DNA of 64,000 bases, from positions 942,001 through 1,006,000 of the forward strand of contig NC_015677.1 in the NCBI RefSeq assembly GCF_000215705.1. Reading direction: 5' to 3'. This DNA comes from Ramlibacter tataouinensis TTB310 (GTDB lineage Bacteria > Pseudomonadota > Gammaproteobacteria > Burkholderiales > Burkholderiaceae_C). Shown here one piece after another: positions 17,271-26,633 of the stretch (its first letter is position 1; every line of letters begins with the position of its first letter). The notes under the pieces are model-generated. The model was not told the origin of the DNA. It did no database searches and saw only the letters and a list, made by a program, of their open reading frames with translations. The position numbers were made by a program, and so were the translations under genes.

Positions 17271-17581
17271 GCCAGGACCAGGACCAGGACCAGGACGCAC
17301 GACCCATCGCCATCCACGACCGGCCCGAGCGGGAACGCTACGAACTCGACGCCGGCGGGGCAGTGGCGGCCATCATCGACTACCGGCTGCGCGGCCAGCG
17401 CATCGCGCTGCTGCACACCGAGGTGCAGCCCGAACACGAAGGCGGCGGGCTGGGCACGCAGCTGGCCCGCCATGCCCTGGACGACGCCCGGCGGCGCGGG
17501 CTGAAGGTCGTGCCCTCGTGTTCCTTCATCGCGGCCTACGTGCGCCGCCATCCGCAGTACCAGGACCTGGTGGCGGACTGA
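17267..17581 (+). CDS. GNAT-type N-acetyltransferase, YjdJ/short type
   Basis: A 104-residue minimal acetyltransferase of the short 'N-acetyltransferase-like' group. It has ERYELDAGGAVAAIIDYRL, the acetyl-CoA loop VQPEHEGGGLGTQLARHAL (a form of R/Q-x-x-G-x-G/A), and the conserved end VVPSCSFIAAYVRRHPQY. The substrate is unknown. Residues 3-10 are four Gln-Asp pairs encoded by a hexanucleotide repeat. The gene overlaps the sigma factor stop by 4 bp and ends 11 bp before the convergent HTH gene. Confidence 0.85.
   Translation: MSQDQDQDQDARPIAIHDRPERERYELDAGGAVAAIIDYRLRGQRIALLHTEVQPEHEGGGLGTQLARHALDDARRRGLKVVPSCSFIAAYVRRHPQYQDLVAD
17273..17296. repeat. (CAGGAC)x4 hexanucleotide repeat in a coding start
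   Basis: Four exact in-frame CAGGAC units directly follow the ATG and AGC codons of the GNAT gene and encode Gln-Asp repeats. Slippage would change the length of the tail in two-residue steps without breaking the frame. Confidence 0.9.
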
Positions 17582-17592
17582 GCCGCGGAGGG

Positions 17593-18042
17593 TCAGCCGC
17601 CGCCCAGTTCCTCCAGCTTGGCCTGCGCGGCGCGCTTGCCCATGCCGCGCAGCGAGGCGATGGCCTGCAGCTGGCGGGCCCGCGGCCGCGCGCGGCCGTC
17701 TTCCCACTTGTACACCGACTGCGCCGACACGCCCAGCAGCGAGGCCAGGGCGGCGGCCGACAGGCCCAGGCGCTTGCGCTGCGCCGCCAGTCCCTTGGCC
17801 GAGAAACGCAGCGACGGGCTGTCGTCATCCGCCTCGGTCTCCTGCGCGCGTGCGGTGGCCCGGCCGCCTGCCTTGCCCAGCCGGTTCACCTGCTTTTCCA
17901 GCGTGTCGATGCGACGGCGCAGGGTGGCGATCTGGCCCCGGTAGTGGGCGTTGAGTTTCTTGAGTTGCTGCGTCTCGCCGCGAAGCTCCTTGCGGGCGAC
18001 ACGGGCGATCTCGCTTTTCAGGACCGCTGCGATATTTGGCAT
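17593..18042 (-). CDS. Coiled-coil / helix-turn-helix (XRE-type) regulator
   Basis: A 149-residue protein in two parts. Residues 1-60 are basic and helical with a probable coiled coil (LKKLNAHYRGQIATLRRRIDTLEKQV). Residues 85-125 are a Cro/C1-type HTH (AQRKRLGLSAAALASLLGVSAQSVYKWEDGRARP). The tail is short and alanine/lysine rich. It probably binds DNA as an oligomer through the coiled coil; its target is unknown. It is convergent with the GNAT gene and divergent from the thioesterase gene at 18130. Confidence 0.8.
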   Translation of the reverse strand: MPNIAAVLKSEIARVARKELRGETQQLKKLNAHYRGQIATLRRRIDTLEKQVNRLGKAGGRATARAQETEADDDSPSLRFSAKGLAAQRKRLGLSAAALASLLGVSAQSVYKWEDGRARPRARQLQAIASLRGMGKRAAQAKLEELGGG

Positions 18043-18129
18043 CGTCTTCTGGTTCCAAGGACGTCGAGAGAGAGAGGTGGGGATCATAAACACAAGCGTA
18101 CGAAGGCCCGCCAACGCGACAATAGCCCC

Positions 18130-18615
18130 ATGACCCGCCACCCATCCGCCGCCCCCGGCGACTTCGAACCCGAGTTCGTCGACGGCCTGCGCGCCATCTT
18201 CGAGGAGAAGATCGTCTTCAACCAGGTGCTGGGCCTGAAGATCACCGCCTTGCAGCCCGATGGCGTCGTGGGCCGCATCGCCATGAGGCGCGACCTGATC
18301 GGCCACTACGGCCACAACCGGCTGCACGGCGGCGTGGTCAGCGCGGGGCTGGACGCGATGGGCGGGCTGGCGGTGATGGCGGCGATCGGCGCGCGCCACA
18401 TGGACGAGGCGCCGGCGCAGCGCCTGCACCGCTTTGCCAAGCTGGGCACCATCGACCTGCGCATCGACTACCTGCGCCCGGCGATCGGCGAGCATTTCGA
18501 GCTGCAGGCGCAGGTGCTGCGCCTGGGCTCGCGGGTGGCCTCCACCCGCATGGAATTCCTGGGCCCGGACGGCAAGCTGCTGTCCACCGGCGCCGGCGCC
18601 TACATCGTTTCCTGA
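18130..18615 (+). CDS. Hotdog-fold thioesterase (YigI/PaaI-like)
   Basis: A 161-residue single-hotdog protein. The conserved segment GHYGHNRLHGGVVSAGLDAMGGLA contains the N-x-x-x-x-G-G-x-x-x-x-x-D pattern of PaaI/YigI thioesterases, with Asp as the likely catalytic residue. Later strands (GTIDLRIDYLRPAIGEHF, VASTRMEFLGPDG) complete the fold. It should hydrolyse acyl- or aryl-acyl-CoAs in the cytoplasm. It is divergent from the HTH gene (87-bp gap), and aroD follows 39 bp later. Confidence 0.87.
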   Translation: MTRHPSAAPGDFEPEFVDGLRAIFEEKIVFNQVLGLKITALQPDGVVGRIAMRRDLIGHYGHNRLHGGVVSAGLDAMGGLAVMAAIGARHMDEAPAQRLHRFAKLGTIDLRIDYLRPAIGEHFELQAQVLRLGSRVASTRMEFLGPDGKLLSTGAGAYIVS

Positions 18616-18654
18616 AGCGGCGGCGCCCGCGCGGCGCTTCCTACAATCGCCGCC

Positions 18655-19431
18655 ATGAAGCCCCTCCTGGTTCGAGGCCGTGCCCTGGCCGGCGGCACCA
18701 CCCCCGCCGTGTGCGCGCCGCTGGTGGCCCATGACGCGCCAGGCCTGCTGGCCGAGGCCGCCGCCGTGGCGGCGCTGGGCCCCGACCTGCTGGAATGGCG
18801 GGTCGATTTCTTTGAAGGCATCGCCCGCACCGGCGAGGTGGTGGAGCTGGCCTCGGCGATCAAACGGGCGGCGGGCGGCCTGCCGCTGCTGTTCACGCGG
18901 CGTTCGGCGCGCGAGGGCGGCCAGCCCATCGCGCTGGACGAGGCCGCGGTGGCCGCGCTGTGCCGCGCGGTGTGCGCCGGCGGCGGCGTGGACCTGGTCG
19001 ACTACGAGATGGACCACGACCCCGCCCACGTGGCGGCGGTGCGCGAGGCCGCGCGGACGCATGGCGTGGGGCTGGTGCTGTCGTTCCACGACTTCCAGGG
19101 CACGCCGCCGGTCGAGGCCTTGCTGGGGCGCTTGCGGCAGGCGGCCGCACTGGGCGCCGACGTGGCCAAGCTGGCGGTGATGCCGCGCGACATGGGCGAC
19201 GTGCTGAACCTGCTGTCGGCCACCTGGCAGGCCAGCCAATCGCTGCCCATCCCGCTCATCAGCATGGCCATGGGGCCGCTGGGCGCGGTCACGCGGCTGG
19301 CCGGCGGCGCCTTCGGCTCGGCCCTGAGTTTCGGGGCGGGGCAGGCGGCCTCGGCGCCGGGGCAGATGCCCATCGCCGAGCTGCGCCAGGGACTGACCCT
19401 GCTGCAGAGGGCTATGGAGCGTCGGGCCTAG
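18655..19431 (+). CDS. aroD: 3-dehydroquinate dehydratase, type I
   Basis: A 258-residue type I dehydroquinase that converts 3-dehydroquinate to 3-dehydroshikimate in the shikimate pathway. It forms a Schiff base through Lys172 (VAKLAVMP), with His145 (SFHDFQGTP) as general acid/base and Glu47/Arg49 (LEWRVD) binding substrate; spacing matches the enterobacterial enzyme. Type I is less usual in beta-proteobacteria than the small type II AroQ, so it may serve quinate catabolism as well as, or instead of, biosynthesis. Its TAG stop interlocks with that of the convergent AI-2E gene (CTAG, 19428-19431). Confidence 0.92.
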   Translation: MKPLLVRGRALAGGTTPAVCAPLVAHDAPGLLAEAAAVAALGPDLLEWRVDFFEGIARTGEVVELASAIKRAAGGLPLLFTRRSAREGGQPIALDEAAVAALCRAVCAGGGVDLVDYEMDHDPAHVAAVREAARTHGVGLVLSFHDFQGTPPVEALLGRLRQAAALGADVAKLAVMPRDMGDVLNLLSATWQASQSLPIPLISMAMGPLGAVTRLAGGAFGSALSFGAGQAASAPGQMPIAELRQGLTLLQRAMERRA

Positions 19432-20516
19432 CCCTGCACCCCGCCATTGGGCTGCTTGCGGATGGTGGTGAACAGGTTCCAGGCCACCAGGAACATGGCG
19501 GCGATGACCGGGCCGATGACGAAGCCGTTCAGGCCGAACACCGCGATGCCGCCCAGGGTGGCGATCAGCACCAGGTAGTCGGGCATGCGGGTGTCCTTGC
19601 CCACCAGGATGGGCCGCAGCAGGTTGTCGACCAGGCCGATCACCAGCACGCCCCAGGCCGTCAGGCCCAGCCCGGCCACGATTTCGCCGGTGAACAGGAA
19701 GTACAGGGCCACCGGGCCCCAGACCAGGGCCGCGCCCACGGCCGGCAGCAGGGACAGCAGCGCCATCAGCGCGCCCCACAGCAGCGGCCCCGGCAGGCCC
19801 AGCACCCAGAAGGCCAGGCCGCCCAGCACGCCCTGGATCAGCGCGATCACGATGTTGCCCTTGACGGTGGCCCGCACCACGGTGACGAACTGGCCGAGCA
19901 GCCGGTGCGTCTGCTGTTCCTGCAGCGGGATGGCCTCGGCGATGCGCTCGCTCAGCCGGGCGCCGTCGCGCAGCAGGAAGAACAGCAGGTACAGCATGAC
20001 GAAGAAGGCGATCACGAAATCGAGCGTGATCTGGCCGATGCCCAGCAGCCGGGTGGTGATGATCTGGCCGCTGCTGGTGAGCAGGCCCGTCAGGCGCTGC
20101 TGCAGCGCGCCCACGTTCACCAGGTCGAAGCGTTCCAGCACGGCGCGCCCCCAGGGCGGCAGCGCATCCAGCATGCGCTGCAGGTACTGGCCGAACTGCA
20201 GCTCGCCCGAGCGCACCTTCTGCACCACCACCGAGGCCTCCTGCACCACCGAGAAGCCCACCATGATCAGCGGCAGGATCACGATGAGCAGGATGAGCAG
20301 CAGCGTCAGCAGCGCCGCCAGCGTCGGCCGCCGGTTGGCCTGCCGCTGCACGCGGCGGTGCACCGGGGCGAACACGATGGCGATGAAGATCGCCCACAGA
20401 ACCGCGCCGACGAAGGGCAGCAGGATGAGCACGAACGCCACCGTGACGACGGCCACCAGCCACAGCAGGGTCTTGTGCTCCAGGGTGGGCGACTGCAGGG
20501 GATCGGGCGGCGTCAT
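19428..20516 (-). CDS. AI-2E family transporter (UPF0118 membrane protein)
   Basis: A 362-residue membrane protein with about eight hydrophobic segments. It shows the AI-2E family layout: two N-terminal helices (TLLWLVAVVTVAFVLILLPFVGAVLWAIF), a long soluble region (about 75-155), then helices with the conserved GALMALLSLLPAVGAALVWGP and GLVDNLLRPILVG. Members are proposed exporters or antiporters, including the AI-2 exporter TqsA and Na+/H+-linked homologues; the substrate here is unknown. It converges on aroD with interlocked stops. The upstream hotdog gene is on the same strand, 39 bp away. Confidence 0.88.
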   Translation of the reverse strand: MTPPDPLQSPTLEHKTLLWLVAVVTVAFVLILLPFVGAVLWAIFIAIVFAPVHRRVQRQANRRPTLAALLTLLLILLIVILPLIMVGFSVVQEASVVVQKVRSGELQFGQYLQRMLDALPPWGRAVLERFDLVNVGALQQRLTGLLTSSGQIITTRLLGIGQITLDFVIAFFVMLYLLFFLLRDGARLSERIAEAIPLQEQQTHRLLGQFVTVVRATVKGNIVIALIQGVLGGLAFWVLGLPGPLLWGALMALLSLLPAVGAALVWGPVALYFLFTGEIVAGLGLTAWGVLVIGLVDNLLRPILVGKDTRMPDYLVLIATLGGIAVFGLNGFVIGPVIAAMFLVAWNLFTTIRKQPNGGVQG

Positions 20517-20555
20517 GGGCGGGCAGGTGAATGGGGGCGCAAGGTTATCACCCCG

Positions 20556-20966
20556 CTAGCGAGGGATGGGCCGCGGTTTGCCGTTGTCGTCGATGGCCAC
20601 GTAGGTGAGCGAGGCTTCGGTCACCTTGATGTAGTTGCCCTGCGAGCCGAAGCGCTCGGCGAAGACCTCCACCTGCACCGTGATCGAGGTGCGGCCGATG
20701 CGCGTGACGTGGGCGTAGAAGGACAGGATGTCGCCCACCCGCACCGGCTGCTTGAAGACGAACTGGTTGACCGCCACCGTCGCCATGCGCCCCTTGGCAT
20801 GGCGCGCCGGCACCACCGCGCCGGCCAGGTCCACCTGGGCCATGACCCAGCCGCCGAAGATGTCGCCGTTGCCGTTGGTGTCGGCCGGCATCGGGATGAC
20901 CTTGAGCACCAGCTCCCGGTCGGTGGGCAGCTGCACGTAGGCGGCGGCGCTTGCATTCGCGGACAT
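20556..20966 (-). CDS. Acyl-CoA thioesterase, YciA-like
   Basis: A 136-residue hotdog protein. ELVLKVIPMPADTNGNGDIFGGWVMAQVDLAGAV contains the YciA-type N-x-x-G-D-x-F-G-G-W-x-x-x-x-x-D motif, whose Asp is catalytic. VAVNQFVFKQPVRVGDIL and GNYIKVTEASLTYVAID complete the family pattern. These enzymes hydrolyse a broad range of acyl-CoAs. The start is supported by GAGGAGA about 7 nt upstream. It is divergent from the ABC exporter gene, with 43 bp shared upstream DNA. Confidence 0.9.
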   Translation of the reverse strand: MSANASAAAYVQLPTDRELVLKVIPMPADTNGNGDIFGGWVMAQVDLAGAVVPARHAKGRMATVAVNQFVFKQPVRVGDILSFYAHVTRIGRTSITVQVEVFAERFGSQGNYIKVTEASLTYVAIDDNGKPRPIPR

Positions 20967-21009
20967 GGTCACAATCTCCTCTGGCTCACTCCAACACCGA
21001 TTGTCCCCG

Positions 21010-22896
21010 ATGCGCCGCGCCGGCGAACTTGCCGCTCCCCCCCAGGCCTCCTCCTCCCCCGCCCAGGCGCCCACCCGCGGCCGCGACTGGGCCACGCTGC
21101 GCCGGCTGCTGCCCTACCTGTGGCAGTACAAGTGGCGCGTGCTGGCGGCGCTGGCGTTCATGGTCGGCGCCAAGCTGGCCAACGTCAGCGTGCCGTTGCT
21201 GCTCAAGAACCTGGTCGACACGATGAGCTTCAAGCCGGGCGACCCGGCGGCGGTGCTGGTGGTGCCGATCGGCCTGCTGGTGGGCTACGGCCTGCTGCGG
21301 CTGTCGACATCCCTGTTCACCGAGCTGCGCGAACTGGTGTTCGCCAAGGCCACCCAGGGCGCGGCGCGCAGCATCGCGCTGGAGACCTTCCAGCACCTGC
21401 ATTCCCTGTCGCTGCGCTTCCACCTGGAGCGGCAGACCGGCGGCATGACGCGCGACATCGAGCGCGGCGTGCGCGGCATCGAGTCGCTGATCTCGTACTC
21501 GCTCTACAGTGTGGTGCCCACGCTGACCGAGGTGGCGCTGGTGCTGGGCATCCTGGCGGTGAAGTTCGACGCCGGCTTCGCCTGGATCACGCTGGCGGCG
21601 CTGGGCGTGTACATCCTCTTCACCGTCACGGTGACCGAGTGGCGCACCAAGTTCCGCCGCGAGGCCAACGAGTTCGACTCGGCGGCCCACACCCGGGCCA
21701 TCGACTCGCTGCTGAACTACGAGACCGTCAAGTACTTCAACAACGAGGGCTTCGAAGCGCGGCGCTACGACGAGAGCCTGGAGCGGCTGCGCAAGTCGCG
21801 CCTGAAGTCGCAGACCACGCTGTCCATGCTCAACACCGGGCAGCAGCTGATCATCGCCATCGGCCTGGTGGCCATGCTGTGGCGCGCCACCGAGGGCGTG
21901 GCGCAGGGGCGCATGACGCTGGGCGACCTGGTGATGATCAACGCCTTCATGATCCAGCTGTACATCCCGCTCAATTTCCTGGGCGTGCTGTACCGGGAGA
22001 TCAAGCAGAGCCTGACGGACCTGGACAAGATGTTCGTGCTGATGGAGCGCGAGCGCGAGGTGGCGGACAAGGCTGGCGCGCCGGCGCTGGCGGGACTGGA
22101 GCGGCCCACGGTGCGCTTCGAGCACGTGCACTTCGCCTACGAGCCCAGCCGGCCCATCCTGCACGACGTGAGCTTCGAGATCCCGGCCGGCAAGACGGTG
22201 GCGGTGGTCGGGCCCTCGGGCTCGGGCAAGTCGACGCTGGCGCGGCTGCTGTACCGCTTCTACGACGTCGGCATCCCGGGCAGCCCTTCGGTGGCCGGGG
22301 GCATCACCATCGCCGGCCAGGATATCCGCGAGGTCACCCAGGCCAGCGTGCGCCGGGCCATCGGCATCGTGCCGCAGGACACGGTGCTGTTCAACGACAC
22401 GGTGGAATACAACATCGCCTACGGCCGCGCCGGCGCCAGCCGCGCCGAGGTGGAGGCGGCGGCCCGGGCGGCGCACATCCACGACTTCATCCGCTCCACC
22501 CCCAAGGGCTACGACACCATGGTGGGCGAGCGCGGCCTCAAGCTGTCGGGCGGGGAGAAGCAGCGCGTGGCGATCGCCCGCACCCTGCTGAAGGACCCGC
22601 CCATCCTGATCTTCGACGAGGCCACCTCGGCGCTGGATTCGGCCAACGAGCGCGCCATCCAGGCCGAGCTGGAAAGCGCGGCGCGCAACAAGACCACCCT
22701 GGTGATCGCCCACCGGCTGTCCACCGTGGTCCATGCCCACGAGATCCTGGTCATGGAGGCCGGCCGCATCATCGAGCGCGGCACGCACGAGGCCTTGCTG
22801 GCGTCGGGCGGCCGCTACGCGCGGATGTGGGCATTGCAACAACGCCGGGGCGACAAGATCGAGCCGCAAGCAGCGATCCAGTCGCTTCCGGGTTAA
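21010..22896 (+). CDS. Atm1/HMT1-type ABC exporter (fused permease and ATPase)
   Basis: A 628-residue half-transporter that works as a homodimer in the inner membrane. Six membrane helices occupy about residues 30-330. The ABC domain follows, with Walker [10 protein letters not shown], signature LSGGEKQR, Walker B ILIFDEATSALD and the H-loop IAHRLST. The cytoplasmic helix DSLLNYETVKYFNNEGFE is the hallmark of the Atm1/ABCB6/ABCB7 group, which exports glutathione-linked sulfur or heavy-metal species. That points to glutathione-conjugate or metal-thiolate export rather than lipid flipping. I chose ATG 21010; an ATG at 20965 would overlap the divergent gene start. The small membrane protein gene follows after 22 bp. 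Confidence 0.9.
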   Translation: MRRAGELAAPPQASSSPAQAPTRGRDWATLRRLLPYLWQYKWRVLAALAFMVGAKLANVSVPLLLKNLVDTMSFKPGDPAAVLVVPIGLLVGYGLLRLSTSLFTELRELVFAKATQGAARSIALETFQHLHSLSLRFHLERQTGGMTRDIERGVRGIESLISYSLYSVVPTLTEVALVLGILAVKFDAGFAWITLAALGVYILFTVTVTEWRTKFRREANEFDSAAHTRAIDSLLNYETVKYFNNEGFEARRYDESLERLRKSRLKSQTTLSMLNTGQQLIIAIGLVAMLWRATEGVAQGRMTLGDLVMINAFMIQLYIPLNFLGVLYREIKQSLTDLDKMFVLMEREREVADKAGAPALAGLERPTVRFEHVHFAYEPSRPILHDVSFEIPAGKTVAVVGPSGSGKSTLARLLYRFYDVGIPGSPSVAGGITIAGQDIREVTQASVRRAIGIVPQDTVLFNDTVEYNIAYGRAGASRAEVEAAARAAHIHDFIRSTPKGYDTMVGERGLKLSGGEKQRVAIARTLLKDPPILIFDEATSALDSANERAIQAELESAARNKTTLVIAHRLSTVVHAHEILVMEAGRIIERGTHEALLASGGRYARMWALQQRRGDKIEPQAAIQSLPG

Positions 22897-22918
22897 AGCT
22901 GAGGTACAACCCCATTCC

Positions 22919-23299
22919 ATGATCGGTCTTACTGCCATCCGCCTTGCCGCCCTCGTCGCTGTCGCCTATGCCCTGTTGCTGCTCAGTGGCGGGCTGATCG
23001 GGGTGGCCGGCGGCGGCAGCCGCCTCAGCCTGAGCGTCAGCCTGGCCCAGCCGGTGACCTGGCTGATGGCCCTGCTGTCGCTGCTGATCGCCTGGGCGCT
23101 GTGGAGCCGCTATGCCTGGGGCTGGTGGCTGGGCCTGGCGGCGGCGCTGTTCCAGCTGTGGCGCATCGTGAGCGCGATCATCGCGCGGCCGGGCTACCCG
23201 CAGCTGCCCTCGCCCGGCACACTGCTGGTTCTGGGGTTGCTGGTGGCTTTCCTGATCCTGCTGTTCCTGCCCCGGGCCCGCGCGGCCTGCAGCCGCTGA
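22919..23299 (+). CDS. Hypothetical small membrane protein
   Basis: A 126-residue protein with four hydrophobic segments: about 5-28, 43-62, 66-88 and 100-120. It has a basic C-terminus (PRARAACSR) and short loops containing GGGSRLS and ARPGYPQLPSP. No catalytic or binding motif is visible and I do not recognise the family. It begins 22 bp after the Atm1-type exporter on the same strand, so it may be cotranscribed. Confidence 0.7.
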   Translation: MIGLTAIRLAALVAVAYALLLLSGGLIGVAGGGSRLSLSVSLAQPVTWLMALLSLLIAWALWSRYAWGWWLGLAAALFQLWRIVSAIIARPGYPQLPSPGTLLVLGLLVAFLILLFLPRARAACSR

Positions 23300-23324
23300 C
23301 AGCCTGAACAACGAGGAGTCCCTC

Positions 23325-23603
23325 ATGGCACTGCGCACCGTCCGCCGTCTCGCCGTCGCCGGCGTCCTGCTGGCAGCGGCCGCGCTGCTCAATCCCTCGC
23401 CCGACAGGCACCGGGCCGGGCTGCGCCAGTCGGTGGCCGAGCGCAGCCCGCTGGCCGGCGCGCTGGGCATCGGTGCCGTGGCGGCCTTCGCCTCGAGGTA
23501 CCACACGCTGGGCGTGGCTTCCTACACCACGGTGGGCGACCGCATCGCCACCATCGGGGCCTTCGGCCTGGTCTTCACGCTCAATGCCTCCCCGGCCCGC
23601 TGA
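23325..23603 (+). CDS. Hypothetical small exported or membrane-anchored protein
   Basis: A 92-residue protein with a basic start, a hydrophobic helix (LAVAGVLLAAAALL, about 9-22), an NPSPDRH segment, and a second hydrophobic end containing YHTLGVASYTTVGDR and IGAFGLVFTL. The 'NPS…H…' then 'S-y-t-t…G.fG.vf' pattern recalls a widespread small domain of unknown function (possibly DUF4359), which I cannot confirm. AACGAGGAG precedes the ATG. It overlaps the phosphoesterase frame by 20 bp if the latter starts at 23584. Confidence 0.65.
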   Translation: MALRTVRRLAVAGVLLAAAALLNPSPDRHRAGLRQSVAERSPLAGALGIGAVAAFASRYHTLGVASYTTVGDRIATIGAFGLVFTLNASPAR

Positions 23604-24096
23604 GGCCGGCCGCCCGCCCGTGCGCATCGGCCTGATCTCCGATACCCACGGGCTGCTGCGGCCCGAGGCGCTGGCGTTCCTGGCCGGCAGCGACCACATC
23701 CTGCATGCCGGCGACATCGGCGATGCGGCCATCCTGGAAGCCCTGGCGGGCATCGCGCCGCTGACCGCGGTGCGCGGCAACAACGACACGGGGCCCTGGG
23801 CGCGGCAGCTCAAGGAGGTGGAGCAGCTGCGCCTGGCCGGCGTGGGCATCCACCTGCTGCACGACCGCCATGAGCTGGCCATTGATCCGCCGGCCAGCGG
23901 CGTGCGCGTGGTCGTGGCCGGGCATTCGCACAAGCCGCTGGTGCAGGAGCAGGGTGGCGTGCTGTACATCAACCCCGGCAGCGCCGGGCCGCGGCGCTTC
24001 TCGCTGCCGGTCTCGGTGGGCGAACTGCTGATCGAGGATGGCGGGGTGAGGGCGCGCACGGTGACGCTGGAGGTCGCGCCGCGCCCGCGCCGATAA
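23584..24096 (+). CDS. YfcE-type metallophosphoesterase
   Basis: A 170-residue calcineurin-like phosphoesterase of the MJ0936/YfcE group. Metal motifs are in order: LISDTHG (D-x-H), HAGDIGD (G-D), VRGNND (G-N-N/H-D), HDRH (a variant of the GHxxx histidine) and VVAGHSHKP (G-H-x-H), followed by NPGSAGPRR. It should hydrolyse phosphodiesters with two metal ions. The physiological substrate of this family is unsettled. The ATG at 23584 overlaps the previous gene by 20 bp; GTG at 23620 (VRIGLISDTHG) is an equally reasonable start and would give 158 residues. Confidence 0.88.
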   Translation: MPPRPAEAGRPPVRIGLISDTHGLLRPEALAFLAGSDHILHAGDIGDAAILEALAGIAPLTAVRGNNDTGPWARQLKEVEQLRLAGVGIHLLHDRHELAIDPPASGVRVVVAGHSHKPLVQEQGGVLYINPGSAGPRRFSLPVSVGELLIEDGGVRARTVTLEVAPRPRR

Positions 24097-24105
24097 TCGC
24101 CGGCC

Positions 24106-25035
24106 ATGGAGACCAAGTGGCTGGAAGACTTCGTGAGCCTGGCCGAGACGCGCAGCTTCAGCCGCTCGGCGCAGCTGCGCCACGTCACCCAGCCCGCCTT
24201 CTCCCGCCGCATCCAGGCGCTGGAAGCCTGGGCCGGCACCGACCTGGTGGACCGCAGCTCCTACCCCACGCGGCTGACGCCGGCCGGCCAGACCCTGTAT
24301 GCCCAGTCGCTGGAGATGCTGCAGGCGCTGCAGAGCACGCGGGCCATGCTGCGCGGGCACTCGGCGGCCGGGCAGGACGTGATCGAGTTCGCGGTGCCGC
24401 ACACCCTGGCCTTCACCTTCTTCCCGGCCTGGGTGTCCAGCCTGCGCGAGAAGTTCGGCCCCATCAAGAGCCGGCTGATCGCGCTGAACGTGCACGACGC
24501 GGTGATGCGCCTGGTCGAGGGCGGCTGCGACCTGCTGATCGCCTACCACCATGCCTCGCAGCCGTTCCAGCTGGACGCCGACCGCTACGAGATGGTGGAC
24601 CTGGGCGAGGAGATGCTGGCCCCGTACTGCAAGCCCGACGCGCGCGGCGAGCCGCTGTTCAGGCTGCCGGGGCGTCCCGGCCAGCCGCTGCCCTACCTGG
24701 GCTACGCGCCGGGCGCCTACCTGGGTCGCGTGACCGAGCTCATCCTCAAGCAGTCGGGCACCGCCATCCACCTGGACCGCGTGTACGAGACCGACATGGC
24801 CGAAGGCCTGAAGGTGATGGCGGTGGAGGGGCATGGCCTGGCCTTCCTGCCGCACAGCGCCGTGAAGAAGGAGCTGCGGGCCCGGCGCCTGGTCGCCGCC
24901 GCCCCGGCCGACCTCGGCCTGGAGATGCCCATGGACGTGCGCGCCTACCGCGAGAAGCCGCAGGGGCGCGAGGCGCCCAAGGGCACGGCGCAGGCGCTGT
25001 GGGCCTTCCTGGCGGGCCAGGTGCCTCATAAATAA
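24106..25035 (+). CDS. LysR-family regulator, HypT (YjiE)-like
   Basis: A 309-residue LysR protein. The N-terminal HTH begins METKWLEDFVSLAETRSFSRSA and continues VTQPAFSRRIQALE, close to the start of the hypochlorite-responsive regulator HypT. The rest is the two-lobed effector domain (FAVPHTLAFTFFPAWV, DLLIAYHH, AVEGHGLAFLPH). HypT is activated by methionine oxidation; whether this protein shares that is unknown. It lies 84 bp before aspA on the same strand, and a TTTGC-N12-GCAAA inverted repeat occurs in that gap, so regulation of aspartate ammonia-lyase is plausible. Confidence 0.87.
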   Translation: METKWLEDFVSLAETRSFSRSAQLRHVTQPAFSRRIQALEAWAGTDLVDRSSYPTRLTPAGQTLYAQSLEMLQALQSTRAMLRGHSAAGQDVIEFAVPHTLAFTFFPAWVSSLREKFGPIKSRLIALNVHDAVMRLVEGGCDLLIAYHHASQPFQLDADRYEMVDLGEEMLAPYCKPDARGEPLFRLPGRPGQPLPYLGYAPGAYLGRVTELILKQSGTAIHLDRVYETDMAEGLKVMAVEGHGLAFLPHSAVKKELRARRLVAAAPADLGLEMPMDVRAYREKPQGREAPKGTAQALWAFLAGQVPHK

Positions 25036-25057
25036 TTTGCATAACGGCGCCCGCAAA
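25036..25057. promoter_or_regulatory. Inverted repeat TTTGC-N12-GCAAA, possible LysR site
   Basis: TTTGC (25036-25040) and GCAAA (25053-25057) form an interrupted inverted repeat between the LysR gene and aspA. It lies just upstream of a candidate -35 element at 25063. LysR proteins often bind such interrupted dyads. Five-base arms can arise by chance, so this is only a candidate. Confidence 0.3.
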
Positions 25058-25062
25058 CGGCA

Positions 25063-25092
25063 TTGGCTTGCTGCTGGGCCGCCATCTACAGT
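25063..25092 (+). promoter_or_regulatory. aspA: Candidate sigma-70 promoter for aspA
   Basis: TTGGCT (25063-25068) and TACAGT (25087-25092) are separated by 18 bp and lie 28 bp before the aspA start codon. Both hexamers keep the key consensus bases. Confidence 0.45.
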
Positions 25093-25119
25093 TCGCGCCA
25101 CCTCAAGAACACATCGCCC

Positions 25120-26529
<1,410 letters not shown>

Positions 26530-26537
26530 GGCGCGCG

Positions 26538-26554
26538 GCAGGCACAAAGCCTGC
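26538..26554 (+). terminator. Weak hairpin after aspA
   Basis: GCAGGC-ACAAA-GCCTGC forms a 6-bp stem 8 bp after the aspA stop. It is followed by TTAGGGTTTG rather than a proper T run. It is a possible weak terminator or mRNA end. Confidence 0.3.
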
Positions 26555-26568
26555 TTAGGGTTTGCTTG

Positions 26569-26583
26569 AGGGTAATCCCGCAA
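26569..26583. promoter_or_regulatory. AGGGTAATCCCGCAA motif upstream of the amino-acid ABC transporter
   Basis: This copy differs at one base from the site at 2131-2145 and lies about 50 bp before the binding-protein start. A TAGAAT (26595-26600) follows, which could be a -10 element. No good -35 sits at the proper distance, which would suit an activator-dependent promoter. Confidence 0.35.
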
Positions 26584-26633
26584 GGCCGAGTCCCTAGAAT
26601 TTGGCCATCCCAGCTTCACCACAGGAGATCTCC

